A stretch of 27,637 nt of DNA from CALFMR01 sp035550595 (GTDB lineage Bacteria; Acidobacteriota; Vicinamibacteria; Vicinamibacterales; SCN-69-37): contig DASZOV010000134.1 in the NCBI GenBank assembly GCA_035550595.1, positions 1-27,637 of the forward strand, in the 5' to 3' direction. The notes under the pieces were generated by a model. It did no database searches. It saw only the letters and a program-made list of their open reading frames with translations, and had not been told where the DNA came from. The translations under genes were made by a program, and so were the position numbers. Of the stretch, positions 16,378-23,966 are shown in pieces; within the stretch, counting starts at the first letter, position 1; each line of letters starts with the position of its first letter.

Positions 16378-17603
16378 AGACCGTCCTGCTCATCGGCACG
16401 CTGGACACCAAGGGCCCGGAGATCGCCTACGTGCGCGATCGCCTGCGCGCGCTCGGCACCGGCGTCATCGTCGCCGACTCCGGCATCCTGGGTGAGCCGC
16501 TCGACATCGTGCCCGACGTGTCGCGCGCCGAGGTCGCGCGGCTCGCCGGCACGACGATCGACGCGCTGCGGACGGCCGGCACGCGCGGCAAGGCCGTGCA
16601 CGGCATGCTCGCGGGCCTGCGGCGGCTGGCGCTCGATCTCTATCAGAGCGGCCGGCTCGACGCGGCCGCGGCCATTGGCGGCGCAGAAGGCGCGGTGCTC
16701 GGCGCGAGCGCGATGATGGGGCTGCCCATCGGCGTGCCGAAAGTCATCGTCACGCCGATCGCGTCCGGTCATCGGCGCTTCGGCCCGCTCGTCGGCACGA
16801 AGGACGTCATGGTCGTCCATTCGGTGATCGACATCCTGGGCCTGAACCCGATCAGCCGCGCCGTGTTCGACAACGTCGCCGCCGCATTGGCCGGCATGAC
16901 CGCCCACGGCCACCCCATGCGTCTCGACGACGGCGCGCGGCGGGTGGCGATCACGATGCTCGGCAACACGACGCCGGCCGTGATGCACATCCGCGACGAG
17001 CTCGCGCGCCATGGCCTCGAGTCGGTCATCTTCCATTCGAACGGCGTCGGCGGCGCGGCGATGGAGGAGCTCGCGGCGGCGGGCGCGTTCGCGGGCGTCA
17101 TCGACTTCACGACCGACGAGGTGACTGACGAGCTCGTCGGCGGCTTTCACGCGGGGCGTCCGGAGCGGCTGCGATCGATCGGCCGGCTGGGGCTGCCGCA
17201 GGTCGTCGTGCCGGGCTGCATCGACTTCTCCGTACACGGACGGCCCGAGGAGGTGCCGCCCGCGCTCGCGGGCCGGCCCGTGTACACGCACAATCCGGAG
17301 TTCACCCTGGTGCGGACCCTGCCCGACGAGATGCGGCGTCTCGGCGGCATCTTCGCCGATCGGCTCAACGAGACCTCGGGCCCGACCGTCGTCATGGTCC
17401 CAACGAACGGACTGTCGATGCCGAACGTGCCGGGGGGCGTGTTCTGGGATCCGGCGGCCGACGCGGGATTCACCGACGAGCTCGCGCGCCGGCTACGGCC
17501 GGACGTGCCCATCGAGCGCATCGCGCACCATATCAACGACGAGGACTTCGCCCGGGCCGTGGCCGATCGCTTCGTCGGACTGCTGACTCAGGGGGAAACG
17601 TAG
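16374..17603 (+). CDS. Tm-1-like ATP-binding domain protein (UPF0261)
   Basis: The 409-residue protein matches the UPF0261/Tm-1-like family throughout. It has VLLIGTLDTKGPEIAYVRD at the start, AIGGAEGAVLGASAMMGLPIGVPKVIV, then ITMLGNTTPAVMHI opening the second domain, and IDFTTDEVTDELVGG and VPTNGLSMPN near the end. The family has two Rossmann-like domains and an ATP site in its plant relative Tm-1; its bacterial reaction is unknown. The GTG start has no clear Shine-Dalgarno and overlaps the stop of a 24-codon frame. It is cytoplasmic and sits between a sugar epimerase and a creatininase-family hydrolase, which suggests an enzyme step in the same pathway. Confidence 0.9.
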   Translation: MKTVLLIGTLDTKGPEIAYVRDRLRALGTGVIVADSGILGEPLDIVPDVSRAEVARLAGTTIDALRTAGTRGKAVHGMLAGLRRLALDLYQSGRLDAAAAIGGAEGAVLGASAMMGLPIGVPKVIVTPIASGHRRFGPLVGTKDVMVVHSVIDILGLNPISRAVFDNVAAALAGMTAHGHPMRLDDGARRVAITMLGNTTPAVMHIRDELARHGLESVIFHSNGVGGAAMEELAAAGAFAGVIDFTTDEVTDELVGGFHAGRPERLRSIGRLGLPQVVVPGCIDFSVHGRPEEVPPALAGRPVYTHNPEFTLVRTLPDEMRRLGGIFADRLNETSGPTVVMVPTNGLSMPNVPGGVFWDPAADAGFTDELARRLRPDVPIERIAHHINDEDFARAVADRFVGLLTQGET

Positions 17604-17606
17604 ATC

Positions 17607-18479
17607 ATGACCGTGCCGATTCCTGTCCAACTGCGATCCAACAACATGGCCGACCTGGCCTATCCCGACATCCAGGCGTACCTGAAGGTGTGCGACCTCG
17701 TGCTCGTGCCGATTGCCAGCACCGAGCAGCACGGACCGCACCTGCCGCTCTCGACCGACACGGTGACGGCGACGCAGGTGGCATCCCGCGTGGCGAAGAT
17801 CAACAACATGATCCACACGCCCACGATCTGGACCGGCTACTCGCCGCAACACATGGCGGGACCGGGCGAGGGCCGCGGCACGATCACGGTGCGCGCCTCG
17901 ACGCTCCAGGCACTCATGTACGACGTGGCGCGGAGCCTCATCCATCACGGCTTCAACAAGGTGCTGTTCATCAACGGGCACGGCTCGAACGTGAAGGTCG
18001 TCGACCCGGTGCTGCGCAAGATCCGCTACGACACGGGCGCGATGGTCGGCTGGTGCAATCCGTTCATGGAGCGCTACGTCGGCGTGCTGCAGGGACTCAT
18101 GGAGAATCCGGCCGACGAGACGCCTGGCTGGCACGCGAGCGAGCTCGAGACGTCGCAGATGCTCGCCAACGACGATTCGCTCGTGCGCATGGATCGCGCG
18201 GTGAAGACGCTGACGCAGATTCCATCGTGGCTGCCGAGCGAGTTCGGCAAGAAGGACGGCGCGCCCGACATCCAGTTCGAGGGCTACAGCTACTTCGCGT
18301 TCCCGATGGATCACCACGAGTTCACGAACACGGGCGTCATCGGCAACCCGGAGCGCGCAACGAAAGAGAAGGGCGAGGAGGCGTTCCGCCGGTACGCCGA
18401 ACACGTGGCGCGCGCGGTAGCCGCGCTCCTGAGCGTCGACGTCCACGTGCACACGCGCGAATTCCGGGATCGCGTCTAG
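17607..18479 (+). CDS. Creatininase-family metal-dependent hydrolase
   Basis: The 290-residue protein has the creatininase signature STEQHGPHLPLSTD with E40, H42, H45 and D51, then FINGHGSN (H125) and GWHASELETS (H176, E179, E181), which build the two-metal site. The ATG lies three bases after the upstream stop, with GGGGGA about ten bases before it. The family includes creatinine and formamide amidohydrolases, the mycofactocin peptidase MftE, and 3-dehydro-scyllo-inosose hydrolase (IolN) of the Thermotoga inositol pathway. The neighbouring epimerase and hydroxyacid-type oxidase fit a ring-opening or lactone/amide hydrolysis step better than peptide cleavage, and no mycofactocin precursor is seen. 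The substrate is unknown. Confidence 0.9.
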   Translation: MTVPIPVQLRSNNMADLAYPDIQAYLKVCDLVLVPIASTEQHGPHLPLSTDTVTATQVASRVAKINNMIHTPTIWTGYSPQHMAGPGEGRGTITVRASTLQALMYDVARSLIHHGFNKVLFINGHGSNVKVVDPVLRKIRYDTGAMVGWCNPFMERYVGVLQGLMENPADETPGWHASELETSQMLANDDSLVRMDRAVKTLTQIPSWLPSEFGKKDGAPDIQFEGYSYFAFPMDHHEFTNTGVIGNPERATKEKGEEAFRRYAEHVARAVAALLSVDVHVHTREFRDRV

Positions 18480-19921
18480 TGCCGGCCGATCTCTCTGCCG
18501 GCGTCCGCGACGCGCTCGCGGCGATCGTCGGCGCGGACCATGTGCGGTCCGAGCCGATCGATCAGCTCATCTACTCGGTCGACTCGTACTGGCTGCCGCA
18601 GATGTGGCTCGATCGCGGCCGCCGCACGCAGACGCCTGGCCTCATCGTCTATCCCGGATCGGCCGAAGAAGTGGCGCGCGTGCTGGCCGTGGCCGACGAG
18701 GCGCGCGTGCCCGTCGTGCCCTGGGGCGGCGGTTCGGGCACGCAGGGCGGCGCGTTGCCGATCCACGGCGGCCTCATCGTCGACACGAAGCGGCTGGATC
18801 GCATCCTCGAGATCAACGAGCGATCGATGTACGTGCGCGCCCAGGCCGGCATCAACGGCGGCCAGCTCGAGTGGGCGCTGAACGATCGCGGGCTGACGCT
18901 GCCGCACTATCCGGCATCGGCGACCTGCGCCACGCTTGGTGGCTATCTCGCGCCGCGTGGGTCGGGGACGATCAGCACGAAGTACGGCAAGGCCGAGGAC
19001 CTCGTCATGAATATCGAGGTCGCGCTGCCCGGTGGGCGCCTCGTGCGTACGCCGCTCGTGCCCAATCACGCGTCCGGGCCCGACTTCATGCGCCTCTTTC
19101 TGGGCACGGAAGGCACCTTCGGCGTGATCACGGAAGCGACGATGCGCATCACGCGGCTGCCCGAAACGCGGCTCCTGCGCGCGATGCTGTTCAAAGACGT
19201 TGCGACCGGACTCGAAGCCGGCCGGCAGATGATGGTGCAGCGGCTCGATCCGCTCGTCATCCGGATGTACGACCCGCGGTCGACCGGACTGCTCGTCAAG
19301 CGCGTCCTGGGCTACGAGCTGCAGGGCGCGTACATGATCATCGGCTTCGACGGCTGGGCCGACATCGCTTCCGCGCAAGAGCAGCGCGCGCTCGCCATCT
19401 GCGCGTCGCTCGGCGCGCGCGACCTGGGCCGCGAGCCCGGCGAGCGCTGGTGGGATCATCGCTACGACTTCTACTATCCGCCGCACACGCTCCACCTGCC
19501 CGCGCTCTACGGCACGGTCGAGACCGTGTCGACCTTCGACCACATCGAAGAGATTTACCACGCGAAGAAGGCTGCCATCGAAGGGACGTACGGGCACCTG
19601 GGTGTCGAGTACATCGGCCACTTCTCGCACTGGTTTCCCTGGGGCGCGAGCCTCTACGACCGCTTCCTCCTGAAGGAAGCGCCGCCTGCGCCGGAAGACG
19701 CGGAAACCTTGCACAACCAGATCTGGGACACGGCCGTGACGACGTCGCTCGCGCACGGCGGCATGATCAACGAGCACCACGGCGTCGGATTGAAGCTCAG
19801 CCGGTTCATGCGCGCGCAATACGGCGACGCGTGGCCGCTGCTCGAATCGATCAAGGACGCGATCGATCCGCACCACATCATGAACCCGGGCAAGGTCGGG
19901 TTCGAAGAGATGCCGTCATGA
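18479..19921 (+). CDS. FAD-linked oxidase of the GlcD/D-lactate dehydrogenase family
   Basis: The 480-residue protein is a full-length FAD_binding_4 plus FAD-oxidase_C enzyme. The PP-loop is PWGGGSGTQG at 81-90, the second FAD contact is GTEGTFGVIT at 209-218, and the C-terminal domain ends with NEHHGVGLKL (431-440) and DPHHIMNPGK (463-472). The GTG start shares one base with the creatininase stop (TAGTG), which marks translational coupling; the frame is open far upstream but only antisense-like. The family oxidises 2-hydroxyacids (glycolate, D-lactate, 2-hydroxyglutarate) or related alcohols. Its stop overlaps the start of the Fe-S gene (ATGA), so the two form a flavin/Fe-S pair like GlcD-GlcF. 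Confidence 0.9.
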   Translation: MPADLSAGVRDALAAIVGADHVRSEPIDQLIYSVDSYWLPQMWLDRGRRTQTPGLIVYPGSAEEVARVLAVADEARVPVVPWGGGSGTQGGALPIHGGLIVDTKRLDRILEINERSMYVRAQAGINGGQLEWALNDRGLTLPHYPASATCATLGGYLAPRGSGTISTKYGKAEDLVMNIEVALPGGRLVRTPLVPNHASGPDFMRLFLGTEGTFGVITEATMRITRLPETRLLRAMLFKDVATGLEAGRQMMVQRLDPLVIRMYDPRSTGLLVKRVLGYELQGAYMIIGFDGWADIASAQEQRALAICASLGARDLGREPGERWWDHRYDFYYPPHTLHLPALYGTVETVSTFDHIEEIYHAKKAAIEGTYGHLGVEYIGHFSHWFPWGASLYDRFLLKEAPPAPEDAETLHNQIWDTAVTTSLAHGGMINEHHGVGLKLSRFMRAQYGDAWPLLESIKDAIDPHHIMNPGKVGFEEMPS

Positions 19922-21066
19922 GCGCGCCCGCCGCGTCAGGAGTCCGCGCCGTGCCGACGACCGAGAACTGCCGTTTCTGCTGGATGTGTCGTCACGCCTG
20001 TCCGGTCGGGCACGTCACGCACCGCGAGACGTACACGCCGCACGCCTGGGCGCTCGAGATCGAGTCGGTCCGGCGCGGGCAGATCGCGTGGGATGCGTCG
20101 ACGGTCTCCGTGCTCTACGCGTGCGCGGATTGCGGGCTGTGCCGCGCGCACTGCGCGACCGATCAGCCGTTGCCCGACGCCATCGTCGCGGCGCGTGCTG
20201 AGGTGGCCGCCGCGGGCGCAGCTCCCGCTGTCGTCTATGACATCGAACGACGCTTGCGTCGTCATCTCGACGCTGGCGCGGCTGTGCGATCGTCGAACGC
20301 GTCACGTCGTGCGTCGAGTTCCGTCGGGCTGTTCGTCGGCGACGTCTCCGACACGGCGCGCGCGCGCGTCGTCGAATCGGCCGTCGCGTTGCTGGCCGCC
20401 GCGGGAATTTCGGTCACCGAAATCGGCGCCGGTCGTCCGACCGGCCGCACCGCGGTGTCGCTCGGCTTGCGGGACGTCGCCGCCGATCTCGCGCGCGCCG
20501 TCATCGAAGACGTGCAGTCAGCCGGCGTCGACGAGCTGATCGTGCTCACGCCCGGCGATCGCTGGGCATTCGAATCGGTCTACGCGGATCGGCTGGGTCT
20601 GGAGTGGCCTGCGGGCGTTCGGGTCACCGAGGCGATCGTAGTGCTCGCGCGCGCGCTGGCTGCTGGCTCGTTGTCCTTCCGCGCGCCGGACGGCGCGCGG
20701 CCGTATGCCTACCACGACCCCTGTGATACGCCGCGCCTCGACCGTGACCACGCCGCGCCGCGCGCGCTCGCCGCGGCCGCGCTCGGCGCCGATGCCGCGC
20801 GGTCATTCTTCTGGCGCGAGCATCGCGCGCATCCCTGCGGCGCAATTGGTGGCCTCGACGTGACGCATCCTGATATCGCCGCCACGCTGGCCGCGGCCCG
20901 CCTCGACGACGCGCGAATCGCGGGCGCGCAGTGGATCGTCACCGAGGATCCGACCTGCTCTCAGCACTTGGCGGCACACGCGAGCGATGGCGTCGAGGTG
21001 CACAATCTCTTCGAGTTGCTCCACGAGCGTCTGGAGCCATCGTCGCGGCGCACGTCGGCGTGCTGA
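19918..21066 (+). CDS. Two-cluster (Fe-S)-binding partner of the FAD oxidase, GlcF/HdrB-like
   Basis: The 382-residue protein carries two 4Fe-4S motifs at its N-terminus: C18, C21, C24 and C28 (CRFCWMCRHACP), and C69, C72, C75 and C79 (CADCGLCRAHC). The C-terminal half resembles a degenerate cysteine-rich CCG region, with HDPC, HPCGAIGG and EDPTCSQH in place of full CCG motifs. A GlcF-type protein would accept electrons from the flavin of the upstream oxidase and pass them to quinone or another carrier. The ATG overlaps the oxidase stop (ATGA). It ends the operon; the next gene is 197 bases away. Confidence 0.85.
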   Translation: MSAPAASGVRAVPTTENCRFCWMCRHACPVGHVTHRETYTPHAWALEIESVRRGQIAWDASTVSVLYACADCGLCRAHCATDQPLPDAIVAARAEVAAAGAAPAVVYDIERRLRRHLDAGAAVRSSNASRRASSSVGLFVGDVSDTARARVVESAVALLAAAGISVTEIGAGRPTGRTAVSLGLRDVAADLARAVIEDVQSAGVDELIVLTPGDRWAFESVYADRLGLEWPAGVRVTEAIVVLARALAAGSLSFRAPDGARPYAYHDPCDTPRLDRDHAAPRALAAAALGADAARSFFWREHRAHPCGAIGGLDVTHPDIAATLAAARLDDARIAGAQWIVTEDPTCSQHLAAHASDGVEVHNLFELLHERLEPSSRRTSAC

Positions 21067-21096
21067 TCCCGGCACGCGGGCGCCTTTCCTGGCGGC

Positions 21097-21126
21097 TTGG
21101 CCCGCGCCGCGCTTGTTCGATATCCT
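21097..21126 (+). promoter_or_regulatory. Weak candidate sigma-70 promoter for the copper protein gene
   Basis: TTGGCC at 21097-21102 and TATCCT at 21121-21126 are spaced 18 bases. Both match the consensus only partly (4 of 6 each). It lies in the 197-base gap before the copper-protein gene. The transcript would have a leader of about 130 bases containing the hairpin at 21142-21159. Confidence 0.25.
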
Positions 21127-21141
21127 GAGAGAGTCAGTGGA

Positions 21142-21159
21142 CCGGCGAGTGGTCGCCGG
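21142..21159 (+). other. Short hairpin in the leader of the copper protein gene
   Basis: CCGGCGA (21142-21148) and TCGCCGG (21153-21159) are exact reverse complements around a 4-base loop. No T-run follows. It may end the upstream operon with a factor, fold in the leader of the next gene, or be chance in GC-rich DNA. Confidence 0.3.
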
Positions 21160-21263
21160 CCGCAGGCGCCGGGACGATTGACGTCGCACGTCCGCAGTCT
21201 TTGCGCGTCCCCGGGCCGTCTTACGCGTCACGCGTCCGTGGCGCAGCGAAAGGACACCTTCTC

Positions 21264-21761
21264 ATGAAACGCGCGTTGTTCTTCCTGGTTGTGGCCTCGG
21301 CCACGCTTTGTCTCGCCACGCCGCAGGCTGCGCCACAGGCGGCCAAGGCCGCTGGCGCGGCGCGGACGATCACCATCACCGCGCACGACTCGCCGACGCC
21401 GGGCTGGGACGTGTCGAAGATCACGGCCAAGCCGGGCGAGGAACTTCACGTCGTGCTGAAGGCGACGGGCACGATGCCGAAGATGGCCATGGCGCACAAC
21501 TTCGTGCTGATGAAGGGCGGCACGTCGGTCGCCCAGCTCAACGACTTCACGCAGCAGGCGGCCTTGGCGGGCGCCACGGCCTACATCCCGGCCGCGAAGG
21601 CGGATCTGGTCCTCGCCCACACGCCGAAGGTGATCGGCGCCGGCGAGACGACCGAAGTGACCTTCAAGGCCCCGACCGCGCCGGGCACCTACACGTACCT
21701 CTGCAGCTTCCCCGGCCACTTCGCCATGGGGATGAAGGGCACGCTGACGGTCGCGAAGTGA
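21264..21761 (+). CDS. Secreted type-1 copper protein, azurin/auracyanin-like
   Basis: The 165-residue precursor has a signal peptide (about 1-23, KRALFFLVVASATLCLATPQA) and a cupredoxin domain. The ligands are visible: H78 in MAHNFVL, C147 and H152 in YLCSFPGHFAMGMKG, and probably M157. The ATG at 21264 follows AAAGGA by about nine bases and leaves a proper signal peptide; the open frame extends upstream without support. Such proteins carry single electrons in the periplasm. The adjacent Dabb gene converges on it, and the caa3 oxidase operon lies about 2 kb away, so it may shuttle electrons to that oxidase. Its partner is inferred, not shown. Confidence 0.9.
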   Translation: MKRALFFLVVASATLCLATPQAAPQAAKAAGAARTITITAHDSPTPGWDVSKITAKPGEELHVVLKATGTMPKMAMAHNFVLMKGGTSVAQLNDFTQQAALAGATAYIPAAKADLVLAHTPKVIGAGETTEVTFKAPTAPGTYTYLCSFPGHFAMGMKGTLTVAK

Positions 21762-21765
21762 GCCG

Positions 21766-22065
21766 TCAGCCGACCGAATCGTAGATCACGACCTTCTGCC
21801 AGAACCGCCCGCACTCGTCGCGAAAGCGATCGTGTGTCGGGTGGTCCTGGTAGGCGTCGTGTCCCGCCTTGTCGTCGAACGCCACGACGAGCCCGTAAGA
21901 ATAGCTTCGATCGATGACCGGCCGATCCGTGGAGGCCGGCGTGCCGAGCCAGCCGTGCCGCACGGTGTCGATGGTCGTGAGCGACCGGGCGCCGGCGACG
22001 AACGCCTGGCGCTCGGCCTCGGTGAGATCCGGCTTCAGCCAGAAATAGACGGTGTGCACGAACAT
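21766..22065 (-). CDS. Dabb (stress-responsive alpha/beta barrel) family protein
   Basis: The 99-residue protein has the Dabb pattern: MFVHTVYFWLKPDLTEAER at the start, a central GWLGTPASTDRPVIDRSYSYGLVVAFDD, and DHPTHDRFRDECGRFWQKV at the end. The ATG at 22065 has GGAG about nine bases upstream and matches the family start. Dabb proteins are small dimeric ferredoxin-like barrels; some act as cyclases, most have no known reaction. The gene follows the NifA-like regulator on the same strand after 77 bases and converges with the copper protein gene, leaving only four bases between stops. Confidence 0.9.
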   Translation of the reverse strand: MFVHTVYFWLKPDLTEAERQAFVAGARSLTTIDTVRHGWLGTPASTDRPVIDRSYSYGLVVAFDDKAGHDAYQDHPTHDRFRDECGRFWQKVVIYDSVG

Positions 22066-22142
22066 GCCGATGTCTCCTGCCGGCGCGGCGCGTCGGCCGG
22101 CGGCATCGCGCGGGGTGACGTGTCCGCGCGGCGCTGATTCTG

Positions 22143-23699
22143 TCACGGTTTGAAGCGCTTCCAGTCGATGCCGAGCTGCCTGACCTTGTAGTTGAAGATG
22201 CGATCGGTCGTGCGCAGGAGCCGCGCGGCACGCGCGCGGCTGCCGCGGGCGCTCTTGAGCGCGTCCTGGAGCAAATCACGCTCGTAGGCCGCGACGGCGT
22301 CGGCCAGCGACACGCTCACGATCGTGCCCGACGCTTCGGCCGTCTGCAGCGTCGGCGGCAGATGGTGCGCGTGGATGACGTGTCCGTCGCAGACGAGCAC
22401 GGCGCGCTCGATGACGTTCTGCAGCTCGCGCGCGTTGCCCGGCCAGTGATAGGCCGTCAGCATGTCGATCGCCGGCGTCGAGATGCGGCGGATGTCCTTG
22501 CCGTGCTCGGACGCGAAGCGCTCGAGGAAGTGATCGGCGAGCAGCAGCACGTCCGGCTTCCGCTCGCGCAGCGGCGGAATGAAGATGCTGAACACGTTCA
22601 GCCGGTGGAACAGGTCCTCGCGGAACGCACCCTGCTGGATCGCCAGCTCGATGTCCTTGTTCGTCGCCGCGATCAGGCGCACGTTGGCGGCAATCGTCTC
22701 GGTGCCGCCGAGCCGCTCGAACTCGCGCGCCTGCAGCACGCGCAGGAGCTTGACCTGCGTGGTGGGCGCGACGTCGCCGACCTCGTCGAGGAAGAGCGTC
22801 CCGCTCTGGGCCAGCTCGAAGCGGCCCTTCCGCCGGTCGTGCGCGCCGGTGAACGCGCCCTTCTCGTAACCGAACAACTCCGACTCGATGAGCGTCTCGG
22901 GCAGCGCGCCGCAGCTCACCTTGATGAACGGCTTCTTCGCGCGGAGCGAGTTGTAATGGATCGCCTGCGCAATGAGCTCCTTGCCCGTCCCCGACTCGCC
23001 GCGGATGAGCACGGTCGTGTTCGTACGCGCGACCTGCGCCACGGCGTCGTAAACGCGACGCATCGGGCCGCTGTTGCCGATGATCGACGAGAAGTCGTAG
23101 CCCTCGCGCAGCTCCTGCTTCAGGCGCTCGTTCTCGGTCACGAGCCGTTTGTGCTGCGCGGCCACGAGACGCTGCACGCGCAACGCCTGGCCGATCATCG
23201 ACGCGACCACGCCGAAGAACTTGGCCGATCGCTCGAAATTGCGGTCCGTCGCGAACGGCACGGCGACGCCGAGCGCGCCGACCGGCTGGCGATCGATGGC
23301 AATCGGCAGGCAGAAGAAGCTGCGCTCCTCGTCCGATCCATTGCGGCGCGCAGCGAGCGAGCCCGGCAGCCCGGGCTCGAGGCTGATGCGCGGCACGACG
23401 ACCGGCTTCCCCGATTCGACGACGCGCCCGACGATGCCCTGGCCGAAGACGAAGCGATCAGCCGGCACGCGTCCGCCGCCAATCGACGCCTCGACGGTCA
23501 ACTGGCGCGTCTCGCGGTTGAGCAGCACGACGAGGCCGCGGACCGCGTCGTGGTGCCGGACGAGCGTATCGAGCACGTCGCCGAGCGCGGCGCCGAAGTC
23601 GAGCGTGCCCGACAGCCGCTGGCTCACCTCGAGCAGCGTCGTCAGCTTCTGGATTTCCCGCGTGCGCCGTGCGTCGAGTCGGTCCTGCAGCCCTTTCAC
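22143..23699 (-). CDS. Sigma-54-dependent regulator with GAF domain, NifA-like
   Basis: The 518-residue protein has an N-terminal coiled segment, a GAF sensor domain (about 25-175) and a linker helix. A complete AAA+ domain follows (about 205-435) with Walker A GESGTGKE (234-241), the sigma-54 contact loop GAFTGA (281-286) and Walker B GTLFLDEVGD (299-308). A Fis-type helix-turn-helix ends the protein (about 471-518). It is therefore an enhancer-binding activator of RNA polymerase with sigma-54. The GTG at 23699 is preferred over a TTG at 23723 because GGGAG lies six bases upstream. The layout equals NifA, but no nitrogenase genes are present, and its ligand and targets are unknown. Confidence 0.9.
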   Translation of the reverse strand: MKGLQDRLDARRTREIQKLTTLLEVSQRLSGTLDFGAALGDVLDTLVRHHDAVRGLVVLLNRETRQLTVEASIGGGRVPADRFVFGQGIVGRVVESGKPVVVPRISLEPGLPGSLAARRNGSDEERSFFCLPIAIDRQPVGALGVAVPFATDRNFERSAKFFGVVASMIGQALRVQRLVAAQHKRLVTENERLKQELREGYDFSSIIGNSGPMRRVYDAVAQVARTNTTVLIRGESGTGKELIAQAIHYNSLRAKKPFIKVSCGALPETLIESELFGYEKGAFTGAHDRRKGRFELAQSGTLFLDEVGDVAPTTQVKLLRVLQAREFERLGGTETIAANVRLIAATNKDIELAIQQGAFREDLFHRLNVFSIFIPPLRERKPDVLLLADHFLERFASEHGKDIRRISTPAIDMLTAYHWPGNARELQNVIERAVLVCDGHVIHAHHLPPTLQTAEASGTIVSVSLADAVAAYERDLLQDALKSARGSRARAARLLRTTDRIFNYKVRQLGIDWKRFKP

Positions 23700-23717
23700 G
23701 GTCCGCTCCCATCCTCC

Positions 23718-23727
23718 ACACAATTGT
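23718..23727. promoter_or_regulatory. ACACAATTGT motif, copy 1
   Basis: This 10-base motif with the palindromic core ACAATTGT lies between the candidate promoter and the start codon of the NifA-like gene, about 20-28 bases into the predicted transcript. An identical copy lies at 23863-23872. It could be an operator for autoregulation. Confidence 0.35.
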
Positions 23728-23752
23728 CGATTGGTGGACTCTGATAAGCAGG

Positions 23753-23781
23753 ATTGTCACAACGATCGAGACGGCCGTCAA
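23753..23781 (-). promoter_or_regulatory. Candidate sigma-70 promoter of the NifA-like regulator
   Basis: Read on the minus strand, TTGACG (23776-23781, 5 of 6 to consensus) is followed after exactly 17 bases by GACAAT (23753-23758, 4 of 6). Transcription would start near 23746 and give a leader of about 47 bases before the GTG. A TTGTCACAA palindrome (23754-23762) overlaps the -10. Confidence 0.5.
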
Positions 23782-23862
23782 CCCGGATTTCGAGCGGGTG
23801 GATGTGGTCGCGCGCGCGGAAGACGGGTCGCGTCCGATTCAGACGTCGTCAACCGCTGCCAA

Positions 23863-23872
23863 ACACAATTGT
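23863..23872. promoter_or_regulatory. ACACAATTGT motif, copy 2
   Basis: This exact second copy is set in a near-palindrome around AAACACAATTGTTTG. It lies about 85 bases upstream of the candidate regulator promoter and just beyond the cox terminator. The distance from the promoter would suit an upstream activator or a looping repressor. Confidence 0.35.
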
Positions 23873-23894
23873 TTGAGCTGTCGTGGCTGGAGAC

Positions 23895-23939
23895 GAAAAC
23901 GGCCCGCCGGCGCCCTTCGAGGAGGGCGCCGGCGGGCCG
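23895..23939 (-). terminator. Strong intrinsic terminator of the cox operon
   Basis: Arms 23900-23915 and 23924-23939 form an exact 16-bp stem (starting CGGCCCGCCGG) with an 8-base loop. On the minus strand the stem is followed by GTTTTCGTC, giving a short U-run. It lies 28 bases after the stop of the last cox gene, which fits a Rho-independent terminator. Confidence 0.85.
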
Positions 23940-23966
23940 GAGATGCGCGGTGCGCGGACGTCCGGC

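Noticed and set aside
15182..16411. Open minus-strand frame of 409 codons over the epimerase
   Set aside because: Antisense shadow; the composition is that of reversed GC-rich codons.
17607..18479. Mycofactocin peptidase MftE
   Set aside because: Same superfamily, but no mycofactocin precursor, radical SAM or glycosyltransferase genes lie nearby.
18476..19876. Open minus-strand frame of 466 codons over the FAD oxidase
   Set aside because: Antisense shadow of a gene with clear FAD-binding motifs.
21091..21118. Possible sigma-54 promoter (GG-N10-GC) before the copper protein gene
   Set aside because: The spacing fits, but the -12 element lacks the TT before GC and the -24 element is poor.
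22143..23699. Calling this regulator NifA itself
   Set aside because: The domain order matches, but no nitrogen fixation gene is present and the linker cysteines of many NifA proteins are not seen.
22362..23744. Open plus-strand frame of 460 codons over the NifA-like gene
   Set aside because: Antisense shadow; the minus-strand frame has complete AAA+ motifs.
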